This document shows positions 4,927 through 10,344 of a stretch of 10,344 bases of DNA, piece by piece. The position numbers were made by a program, and so were the translations under genes. The DNA is from Deltaproteobacteria bacterium (GTDB lineage Bacteria; Myxococcota_A; UBA9160; JAFDET01). Location of the stretch: assembly GCA_019310195.1 (NCBI GenBank), contig JAFDET010000105.1, positions 1-10,344 of the forward strand, given 5' to 3'. Positions within the stretch are counted from its first letter, which is position 1. The number at the start of each line of letters is the position of its first letter. Under the pieces are notes generated by a model, which ran no database searches, had not been told where the DNA came from, and worked only from the letters and a program-made list of their open reading frames with translations.

Positions 4927-7488
4927 ATGTCCCGTCCCGCCGCCGTCGTTCGCCACCCCCTCGCGGGCTCCCTGGAGCCCGTGCGCCTGGGCGTGCGCTG
5001 GCGCCAGGGCGAGGATGCATTCTTTGGTGAGGGTCGCCTGGCGCCCGGCGGCGTGGCCGTCGGGCCCTGGCGTTTGGCGGTCGCGGTGGACGCGGAGGGC
5101 GATTCTGCCAGCTACGACGTGGACGTCAGCAACGCCGGCGACGCGGCGATGGAGCTGGAGGCCGTGGTGCTGGGCTTCCGCTGGTGCGGCCCGGACACCT
5201 CCCACGTGCGCTTCCTGCGTCATGGTTGGCAGAGCTGGTCCACCACCGAGGCGCGGCTCCTGGACGACGCCGGCGAGCCGGCCTTTCCGTCCGGCCCGTG
5301 GCTGCGGGGCATGTGGCACGCGCTCGGCGAGCCGCCCCCGGATCGGGCCGGTTGGCACGAGTCGGACCTGTGCACCGCTGCGTCGGCCGGCGACGCCGCC
5401 CTGCTGGCGGGGGTGCTGGAGCGCGGGCGCAACTTCGGCGTGATCTACCTGCGCCGTGATGCCGAGGGCGTGCGCGTGGAGGTGGAGCTTCGCTGCGAGG
5501 CGCCCGTGGCGCCGGGCGCCACCCGCGAGACCGAGCGCGTTCGCGTGGCCCTGGGCGGCGACGCGCAACTCCTGCTCGAGCAGTACGCCGAGGAGCACGG
5601 CCGCCTGGCGGGGGCGCGAACCCACGCGCCCTTCCGGGCCGGTTGGTGCACCTGGTACCATTTCTTCCACGACGTCACCGAGGACGACGTGCTGCGCAAC
5701 CTGGAAGCCCTGGCTGCGTCGCGCGACGAGATTCCCGTCGGCGTGGTGCAGATCGACGACGGCTATCAACGCGCCATCGGCGACTGGCTCGAGCCCGCCG
5801 ACACGTTCCCGCGCGGGATCGCTCCCTTGGCGCAGGAGATCCGCGCCGCCGGCTTTGAAGCGGGCCTGTGGACCGCGCCGTTCTGCGCCGTGTCCGGAAG
5901 CCGGATCTTCCAAGAGCACCCGGAGTGGCTGCTGCGCGACGCCGACGGGCTGTTCCGCGGGATGCTGCACCCCATGTGGACGCCGGACGCCTCGGTCTAC
6001 GTCCTGGATGCCAGCCTGGACGCGGTCTGTCTGCACCTGGAGTCGGTCTTTGCGCAGCTGGTCGAGATGGGATTCACGTACCAGAAGCTCGACTTCCTCT
6101 ACAGCCAGGCCATGCGCGCACAGGGCGCCGACCCCCACGTGTCCCGCGCCCAGCGCCTGCGCCGGGGCCTCGAAGCGATCCGCCGCGGCTGCGGCGATCG
6201 CGCCTTCCTGCTGGGCTGCGGCTGTCCGCTGGGCCCCGCCGTGGGCATCGTCGACGGCATGCGAATCGGTCCCGACGTGGCGCCGAGCTGGGAGTCGGAT
6301 GCGGCGGTCCGCATCCCCGGCTGCGAGCCGACCCAGCCCGCCACCAAGAACGCGGTGCGCAACGTGCTGAACCGCCTGTGGATGCATCGCCGGCTCTGGC
6401 AGAACGATCCCGACTGTCTGATGGCCCGCACCGAGGATACCGCGCTCAGCGCCGACGAGGCTGCGACCCTGGCGCACTCCGTCGCCGCAAGCGGCGGGAT
6501 GGCGATCTTCTCCGACGACCTGCCGCAGCTCGACGCCGACGCGCGCCGGCTCGTGAGCGAGACCTTGAAGCTGGCGCGGCGCGTGGACGCCGGCGGGTTG
6601 GCGGGGACCGCCCGAGCTGCGGGATTCTTGGAGGAGGCGGTGCCCGGCGGGATCGTGGCGCGAACCCTGTCCGGCGGCGTGGTGGCCGGTGTCAACGCGG
6701 GCGACGTGGCGGTGGCTCGCTCCCTGGACGCGGCGGCGCTGGGCCTGGCGGAGGTCGAGCCGTTGCAGATGACGCTCGAGCCTCACGCCTCGCGCCTGGT
6801 GCGGGTGCCGGGCCGTGCCAGCCTGGCCGTCTTCTGCGACATGGACGGCACCTTCATCGACAAGGACGTGGGCGCGACGCTGGCTCAGCAGTACGCCGCC
6901 GACCGGCGTCCGGGCGCCTGGGCGCGCTACCTGGCCGGCGAGATGACCGCGTGGGAGTTCAACCTGGAGATCCTCGACGGTCTCCCGTGCTCCGAGGAGC
7001 AGCTCGAGGCCTTCCTGCGCAGCATCTCGCTGGACCCGGGCGCCACGGCGCTGATGGATTGGTGCGCCAAGCGCGGGGTTCCCTTCCGCGTGCTCTCCGA
7101 CGGCTTCGACTACAACCTGGACCGGCTCCAGGAACTCCTGGGTGTGCGCTTCGAGTACGACGCCAACCGCCTCTGGTACGAAGGGAACGTCTGGAAGATC
7201 GCGGCTGGGCCTTCCGATCCGAGCTGCTTCTGCGGCACCGGCGTGTGCAAGGCGCGTTGCATCGATGAGTTGCGCGCCGCGCGTCCCGAGGCGGTCACCG
7301 TCCACGTCGGAAACGGGCGCGTCTCGGACCTGTGCGGCGCCCTGGCGGCGGACGTGATCTTCGCCAAGGACTCGCTGGCCGAGGAGCTTTGGGGGCGCGG
7401 CGTCCGCTACGAGCCCTTCGATACGCTCCACGACGTGATCGCGGGCCTCGAGGCCGTCTGGGACGACCCTCACTCGATCGGGTCGTAG
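4927..7488 (+). CDS. GH36 alpha-galactosidase-type glycosidase fused to MtnX-like HAD phosphatase
   Basis: The gene encodes a single 853-residue polypeptide with two catalytic domains. Residues 1-235 form a beta-sandwich-like N-terminal region containing HGWQSWS. The TIM barrel (about 238-560) has GWCTWYHFF (239-247), VVQIDDGYQ (D277-D278), KLDFLYS with the expected GH36 nucleophile Asp389, and RIGPDVAPSW with the expected acid/base Asp450. A C-terminal sandwich ends near residue 630 at the LVRV segment. A linker of about five residues then leads straight into a HAD domain (about 634-853): motif I DMDGT (D638, D640), motif II LSDG (S724), a CFCGTGVCK segment (Cys767, Cys769, Cys774, candidate motif III Lys775), and motif IV GNGRVSD (G795-D801). 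The order and the late FAKDSL segment match MtnX-like phosphatases. Motif IV carries Asn796 where Asp is usual. No signal peptide is visible, so a cytoplasmic location is likely. GH36 also includes alpha-N-acetylgalactosaminidases and galactosyl-transferring enzymes, so the specificity is open. The 3' end overlaps the convergent PspC gene by 19 bp. Confidence 0.88.
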   Translation: MSRPAAVVRHPLAGSLEPVRLGVRWRQGEDAFFGEGRLAPGGVAVGPWRLAVAVDAEGDSASYDVDVSNAGDAAMELEAVVLGFRWCGPDTSHVRFLRHGWQSWSTTEARLLDDAGEPAFPSGPWLRGMWHALGEPPPDRAGWHESDLCTAASAGDAALLAGVLERGRNFGVIYLRRDAEGVRVEVELRCEAPVAPGATRETERVRVALGGDAQLLLEQYAEEHGRLAGARTHAPFRAGWCTWYHFFHDVTEDDVLRNLEALAASRDEIPVGVVQIDDGYQRAIGDWLEPADTFPRGIAPLAQEIRAAGFEAGLWTAPFCAVSGSRIFQEHPEWLLRDADGLFRGMLHPMWTPDASVYVLDASLDAVCLHLESVFAQLVEMGFTYQKLDFLYSQAMRAQGADPHVSRAQRLRRGLEAIRRGCGDRAFLLGCGCPLGPAVGIVDGMRIGPDVAPSWESDAAVRIPGCEPTQPATKNAVRNVLNRLWMHRRLWQNDPDCLMARTEDTALSADEAATLAHSVAASGGMAIFSDDLPQLDADARRLVSETLKLARRVDAGGLAGTARAAGFLEEAVPGGIVARTLSGGVVAGVNAGDVAVARSLDAAALGLAEVEPLQMTLEPHASRLVRVPGRASLAVFCDMDGTFIDKDVGATLAQQYAADRRPGAWARYLAGEMTAWEFNLEILDGLPCSEEQLEAFLRSISLDPGATALMDWCAKRGVPFRVLSDGFDYNLDRLQELLGVRFEYDANRLWYEGNVWKIAAGPSDPSCFCGTGVCKARCIDELRAARPEAVTVHVGNGRVSDLCGALAADVIFAKDSLAEELWGRGVRYEPFDTLHDVIAGLEAVWDDPHSIGS

Positions 7489-7820
7489 TCCCGCTCGGGG
7501 TCCTCGATCAGCACCGGACCATTCTCGTCCACGGGCATCACCACCCACAGCACTACGTAGAGCAGCAGGCTGGTGCCGAAGCCCAGCAGGAACGCGATCA
7601 CGAAGGCCAGCCGGATCACGGTGACCGAGATTTCGAATCGTTCCGCCAGCCCGGCGCAGACGCCCGCGAGCATGGCCCCGCGGCGCTGGCGGGTCCAGGG
7701 CTCGGAGAGGGCGGCTGTCGCGACGGGGGTCGAGTCGAGGCGCGAACCGCAGTAGCGGCACTTGATGGCTTCGACGCGGATCTCCTCGGCACAGTAGGGG
7801 CAGCGTTTGTTCTCGGTCAC
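7470..7820 (-). CDS. Zinc-ribbon and PspC-domain membrane protein
   Basis: The 116-residue product starts with a zinc ribbon, CPYC (7-10) and CRYC (21-24) separated by ten residues. After a short linker comes a PspC domain (about 46-95): an Arg-Arg-Gly entry, the conserved AGVCAGLAERF helix, a segment with VTVIRLAFVIAF, and a second hydrophobic stretch, LLLYVVLWVVMP. PspC proteins are small inner-membrane proteins first known from the phage-shock response to envelope stress. The acidic tail (EDPERDYDPIE) is soluble. The GTG start at 7818-7820 is strongly supported: AGGAGGTGA (7825-7833) lies four bases upstream and the start overlaps the preceding stop as GTGA. As the third gene of the sigma/anti-sigma operon it may belong to the output or feedback arm of that system, which is inference. 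Its last 19 bases overlap the end of the GH36-HAD gene on the other strand. Confidence 0.88.
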   Translation of the reverse strand: MTENKRCPYCAEEIRVEAIKCRYCGSRLDSTPVATAALSEPWTRQRRGAMLAGVCAGLAERFEISVTVIRLAFVIAFLLGFGTSLLLYVVLWVVMPVDENGPVLIEDPERDYDPIE

Positions 7821-8329
7821 GGAGTCACCTCCTGAATGCGTCGCAGGGCTTCGCGCTGGGCCACGAACGGCATGGATCCGAAGACCAGGGCCACCGAGCC
7901 ACTGGCCGCCAGCGCGTAGGCCGCGCCGGCGACACTGAGCAGGGCCGCCGGCACCAGGCCGGCGAGAAGTTCGCCGAAGTAGAAGAGCACCGCGGCATTC
8001 CAGGCCACCACCAGCGGCAGCAGCAGGAGCGCGGGGGAGAGGAGCCGCAGCAGCTCGCGCCCGAAGCCCTCGGCCAGCGGGGCGCGGTGGGGAACCGTCT
8101 CCCGCAGCAGGGCGTCCGCCGCGCGCCGGCGCGTGCGTTCCGCCAGGGCGGCCGACAGCTCCGGCTCCGGCGCCGCGTCCAGGCCGCTGCGCAGCGCCAG
8201 CAGAGCGTCGCGGTGCTCGCGGCAGTCCGCGCAGGTCTCCGCGTGGACCCGGTCGGGCGCGGCCGCGTCCGCGTGAGCCAGCAGCGCGTCGATCATCCGC
8301 TCCTGCACGCCCGCACACGGGTCGCTCAC
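7817..8329 (-). CDS. Zinc-finger membrane protein, likely anti-sigma factor
   Basis: The 170-residue product resembles a ZAS-type anti-sigma factor. Near the N-terminus it has the zinc-binding HxxxCxxC signature, His29, Cys33 and Cys36 in HAETCADC, as in the zf-HC2 family. An Ala/Arg/Glu-rich helical segment (about 38-90) follows, then two or three hydrophobic helices (about 97-118 and 121-150) and a short charged tail. In this family the soluble N-terminal part binds and holds the cognate ECF sigma factor at the membrane. The location directly downstream of an ECF sigma gene, with a GTGA overlap, supports that pairing. The start is GTG at 8327-8329, with GGAGG-rich sequence (GAGGAGGAC) about six bases upstream. 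There is no long periplasmic sensor domain, so any signal would have to be sensed by the zinc site, the membrane part or a partner protein. Confidence 0.8.
   Translation of the reverse strand: MSDPCAGVQERMIDALLAHADAAAPDRVHAETCADCREHRDALLALRSGLDAAPEPELSAALAERTRRRAADALLRETVPHRAPLAEGFGRELLRLLSPALLLLPLVVAWNAAVLFYFGELLAGLVPAALLSVAGAAYALAASGSVALVFGSMPFVAQREALRRIQEVTP
7825..7833 (-). promoter_or_regulatory. Strong Shine-Dalgarno deciding the PspC gene start
   Basis: On the minus strand AGGAGGTGA, a nine-base match to the anti-Shine-Dalgarno end of 16S rRNA, sits four bases before the GTG at 7820. It lies inside the last codons of the anti-sigma gene. Together with the stop/start overlap it shows that the PspC frame begins here, although the frame stays open far upstream. 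Confidence 0.8.
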
Positions 8330-8865
8330 GCTTCGTCCTCCTCGTCGGCCATCTGGCCGCGCAGGGTGCGCACGGCCGAATGCAGCCGGCTCTTCACCGT
8401 CCCGCGCGGAATACCCACGACCTCGGCGATGTCCGCCTCCGGGAGCTGATGGTAGTAGCGCAAGATCAGCACTTCGCGGAGCCGCTCCGGCAGCGCTGCC
8501 AGTCGGCGGTGTATGTCCATCCGCAGGTCCAGGGGCGGGGCCTCCAGTCGCCCGGCGTCGTGTTGCACCTGCTCACGCACGGTCTCTTTGTATCCTTCTT
8601 CCACCTTGCGCCGCCGGCCGCGGTCCCGGCACAGGTTGTTCGCGATCTGGAAGAGCCAGGTGGAGAAGCGGCGCTTGGGGTCGTACCGATCGCGCGAGCG
8701 CACCACCCGCAGCCAGGTCTCCTGAAACAGATCCTCGGCGGCCACATCGCCGACCCGGCGCACCAAGAAGCCGAAGAGCCGCGGACGCCAGCGTTCCAGC
8801 AGCTCGTTCAGGGCCGGCTCGTCGCCCCGCTGCACGCGGGCCATCAGCTCTTCGTCGGATCTCAC
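8326..8865 (-). CDS. RNA polymerase ECF-type sigma factor
   Basis: The 179-residue product is a two-domain extracytoplasmic-function sigma factor, which directs RNA polymerase to a small set of promoters. Region 2 spans about 5-85: a first helix with MARVQRGDEPALNELL, then the core-binding segment VAAEDLFQETWLRVVRSRDRY (about 41-61), then FSTWLFQIANNLCRDRGRRR (67-86), which recognises and melts the -10. A charged linker follows. Region 4 (about 116-170) contains LPERLREVLILRYYHQLPEADIAEVVGIPRGTVKSRLHSA, the helix-turn-helix that reads the -35 element. The start is a GTG at 8863-8865; no strong Shine-Dalgarno lies near it, the nearest G-rich run being about 18 bases upstream. The gene heads a three-gene operon with its probable anti-sigma factor and a PspC protein, the usual layout of an autoregulated envelope-stress module. 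A GAACC-N16-CGTA motif lies upstream. Confidence 0.93.
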   Translation of the reverse strand: MRSDEELMARVQRGDEPALNELLERWRPRLFGFLVRRVGDVAAEDLFQETWLRVVRSRDRYDPKRRFSTWLFQIANNLCRDRGRRRKVEEGYKETVREQVQHDAGRLEAPPLDLRMDIHRRLAALPERLREVLILRYYHQLPEADIAEVVGIPRGTVKSRLHSAVRTLRGQMADEEDEA

Positions 8866-8993
8866 GTCGCTGCACGGTACCCGAGCCCTCCCATGGCTCG
8901 CCCCGTACTACGCGTCGGCCCGGCGGGGGGTTCAGCCCCGGGAGCCGGCGGCCCGGGACTGCTACGATCCGGCCCCCGGAGGGACTTCCCCAC
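8866..8993. other. Divergent promoter region between ECF operon and FAD oxidoreductase
   Basis: This 128-bp gap separates the minus-strand sigma operon from the plus-strand oxidoreductase. It holds the candidate ECF promoter listed above. On the plus strand it contains TACGAT (8963-8968), a possible sigma-70 -10 box, although no -35 box is evident at normal spacing. GGAGGG (8978-8983) lies ten bases before the oxidoreductase ATG and serves as its ribosome binding site, at slightly long spacing. No open frame or structured RNA stands out. Confidence 0.4.
8909..8933 (-). promoter_or_regulatory. Candidate ECF-sigma promoter (GAACC-N16-CGTA)
   Basis: On the minus strand GAACC (8929-8933) and CGTA (8909-8912) are separated by exactly 16 bases, with a C-rich run right after the -35-like box. 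ECF promoters commonly pair a GAAC -35 with a CGT-type -10 at this spacing. Transcription would start near 8901, leaving a leader of about 36 bases to the sigma start at 8865. The position and orientation suit autoregulation of the operon. It is a single motif in GC-rich DNA, so chance occurrence is possible. Confidence 0.45.
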
Positions 8994-10340
8994 ATGACCG
9001 CCACCCCCCGTGTCATCGTCGTCGGGGCCGGCGCCGCCGGCCTGGCCGCCGCATGGCGCCTGGCCACCGCCGGCGCGGACGTGACCGTGCTGGAGCGGGG
9101 CGCCCGCGCGGGTGGCCGACTTGCCGGTGAGGTGCGCGACGGCTTCACCTCCGAGCCCGGGGCCCAGGTGCTGTCCAGCTCCGACCGCTCGCTGTGCCGC
9201 CTGCTGGAGGGCGCTGGGCTGGAGGACGAGCTGCTGGTGCTGCGCTCCGGGGGCGTGGGCCTGGTGGAAGCCGGCTTCGTGCACGAGCTGCACGGCTCCT
9301 CGCCCGCGGCGCTGCTGCGCCGGCCCGGCGTCGGGCTGCGGGCGGCGGCGCGCAGCGTGCGGTTGGGCCGGCTGGTCCGCCGCTTCGGAGCCAACCTGGA
9401 TCCCGCGTACCCGGAGCGCGCCGCACCCCACGACGACCGCAGTCTGGCCGATTTCGCCCGGCTCTACTTCGGCGCCGGCGCACTGCAAGGCTGGATCGGC
9501 CCCGAGACCACCGGCGACTGCCTGGGCGACGAGGAGGAGACCAGCCGTGTTCTCTTCCTGCTGCGCTACGTAGCGCGCCGCGGCGCCCGGCCCGCCCTGT
9601 TCCGTTCGGGCGCCGGAGGCTTCGTGGCCAAGCTGGCGGGGCTCCTGGACGTGCGCACCGGGACGGAGGTGGTGCAGGTGGACGCAGACACGCCGGGCGG
9701 CGCCCTGGTGCACTTCCGCGAGGACGAGGTGGAGGGAACCGCCGGCGCCGACGCCGTGGTGGTGGCCACGCCCGCACCGCTGGCGGCGGAGCTGGCGCGC
9801 GACGTTCTGGCGCCCGCCGAGCGCGACTTCCACGCGGGCGTGACGTACGAGCCCGCCATCACCCTGGAGGTGACGCTCAGCGATCCGGTGTCGGCGCGGC
9901 CGCTCCGGGTGCGCGTGCCGCACAGCGAGGGCTGGCCCATCGCGTCGCTGGCGCTGGAGCCGGGTCGCCAGGGTGGGCGCGTTCCCGACGGCTGCGCCGT
10001 GGCCCGGCTGGTGGCGCGCTCGGACTGGAGCCGTGCCCACCTGGATGCGCCCGACGACGCCATCGCCAAGGAGCTCTGCCGGCCCCTCCAGCGTCTCTTC
10101 CCGGTGACCACCGAACGCACCCGCGACGTGCGCGTGGCGCGCTGGCCCCTGGCCCTGCCGCGCTTCGAAGTGGGCCGCTACCGCGCCCTGGCCCGGCTGC
10201 GCCGCGTGGAGGCCGACCGCGCCGCCGCCGGCCGCCGCGTCTGGTTCGCCGGCGATCACCTGGTGGCGCCCAGCGTCGAAGGCGCCGTCACCTCCGGCCT
10301 GCGCGCCGCCGACGCCGCGATCTCCCGGCTGGGGCTCTAG
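8994..10340 (+). CDS. FAD-dependent oxidoreductase, protoporphyrinogen oxidase/amine oxidase superfamily
   Basis: The 448-residue product is a flavoprotein with an N-terminal Rossmann fold. VIVVGAGAAGLAAAWRL (7-23) contains the GxGxxG dinucleotide-binding glycines (11, 13, 16). The acidic residue ending strand 2 is Glu34 in VLERG, and GGR (40-42) is the loop typical of the amine oxidase/HemY/phytoene desaturase group. VVVATPAPLAAEL is the usual second nucleotide-binding strand, and the C-terminus VWFAGDHLVAPSVEGAVTSG (GD near 420-421) is the closing FAD motif, which packs the isoalloxazine ring. The middle region is variable and should set the substrate. At 448 residues it is about the size of HemY-type protoporphyrinogen oxidases, but no other haem gene is nearby, so that assignment is not made. 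The ATG at 8994 has GGAGGG ten bases upstream and the Rossmann motif begins within ten residues. The product shows no signal peptide or membrane anchor. The gene diverges from the ECF operon; co-regulation is possible but not shown. Confidence 0.85.
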   Translation: MTATPRVIVVGAGAAGLAAAWRLATAGADVTVLERGARAGGRLAGEVRDGFTSEPGAQVLSSSDRSLCRLLEGAGLEDELLVLRSGGVGLVEAGFVHELHGSSPAALLRRPGVGLRAAARSVRLGRLVRRFGANLDPAYPERAAPHDDRSLADFARLYFGAGALQGWIGPETTGDCLGDEEETSRVLFLLRYVARRGARPALFRSGAGGFVAKLAGLLDVRTGTEVVQVDADTPGGALVHFREDEVEGTAGADAVVVATPAPLAAELARDVLAPAERDFHAGVTYEPAITLEVTLSDPVSARPLRVRVPHSEGWPIASLALEPGRQGGRVPDGCAVARLVARSDWSRAHLDAPDDAIAKELCRPLQRLFPVTTERTRDVRVARWPLALPRFEVGRYRALARLRRVEADRAAAGRRVWFAGDHLVAPSVEGAVTSGLRAADAAISRLGL

Positions 10341-10344
10341 CTCC

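Noticed and set aside
4900..7761. A 953-codon open frame on the minus strand opposite the GH36-HAD gene
   Set aside because: It lies antisense to a gene with clear catalytic motifs, has a His/Arg/Gly/Gln-rich composition typical of GC-rich antisense frames, and shows no recognisable domain.
8862..10259. A 465-codon minus-strand frame opposite the FAD oxidoreductase
   Set aside because: The antisense composition is biased and lacks motifs, while the plus strand has a clear GxGxxG flavoprotein.
8994..10340. Naming the flavoprotein hemG/hemY
   Set aside because: Only the FAD-binding motifs are diagnostic; the substrate region is not recognised and no haem genes are adjacent.
1..10344. tRNA, rRNA, CRISPR repeats, transposase or replication origin
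   Set aside because: None was seen; apart from the palindromic element and short dyads the window is almost fully coding.

Overview
The window is about 10.3 kb of very GC-rich, densely packed bacterial DNA. It carries nine protein genes: one cut by the left edge and eight complete. Four-base GTGA overlaps, GTG starts, long antisense open frames produced by GC-rich third codon positions, and an extracytoplasmic-function (ECF) sigma/anti-sigma pair all suggest a free-living high-GC Gram-negative bacterium. Something in the former Deltaproteobacteria (Myxococcota or Binatota-like) is my guess from style only; no marker gene fixes the taxonomy. No tRNA, rRNA, CRISPR array or transposase gene is visible.

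Left part (1-1643, + strand): the C-terminal third of folylpolyglutamate/dihydrofolate synthase (folC) is joined by a GTGA overlap to a major facilitator superfamily (MFS) transporter. Converging on these with a 4-bp gap is a GH20-type beta-N-acetylhexosaminidase on the minus strand (1648-3600).

Middle (3601-4024): the only sizeable non-coding stretch. It holds a 186-bp near-palindrome (3611-3796) whose two arms stay in register over their full length and end in CTAG, which looks like a small non-autonomous mobile element. Next come a strong 51-nt hairpin (3811-3861) and three short perfect dyads (3962-4021) that resemble operators. The stretch lies between two minus-strand genes, so it is the 3' flank of the homocysteine methyltransferase gene and the probable leader/promoter region of the hexosaminidase.

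Centre (4025-7488): a homocysteine S-methyltransferase family gene (minus) and a large plus-strand gene diverge from a 26-bp gap. The large gene encodes one polypeptide joining a full GH36 alpha-galactosidase-type glycosidase to a C-terminal MtnX-like HAD phosphatase. This fusion is the most unusual thing in the window. A carbohydrate-active domain joined to a phosphatase recalls trehalose-phosphate synthase/phosphatase logic, while the divergent methyltransferase hints at methionine salvage. The sequence does not decide between them.

Right part (7470-8865, minus strand): a three-gene operon with GTGA overlaps at both junctions. It encodes an ECF sigma factor, a zinc-finger membrane anti-sigma-like protein, and a zinc-ribbon/PspC-domain membrane protein. 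A GAACC-N16-CGTA motif 44 bp upstream of the sigma start is a plausible autoregulated ECF promoter. Diverging from this operon is an FAD-dependent oxidoreductase of the protoporphyrinogen oxidase/amine oxidase superfamily (8994-10340), complete just before the right edge.
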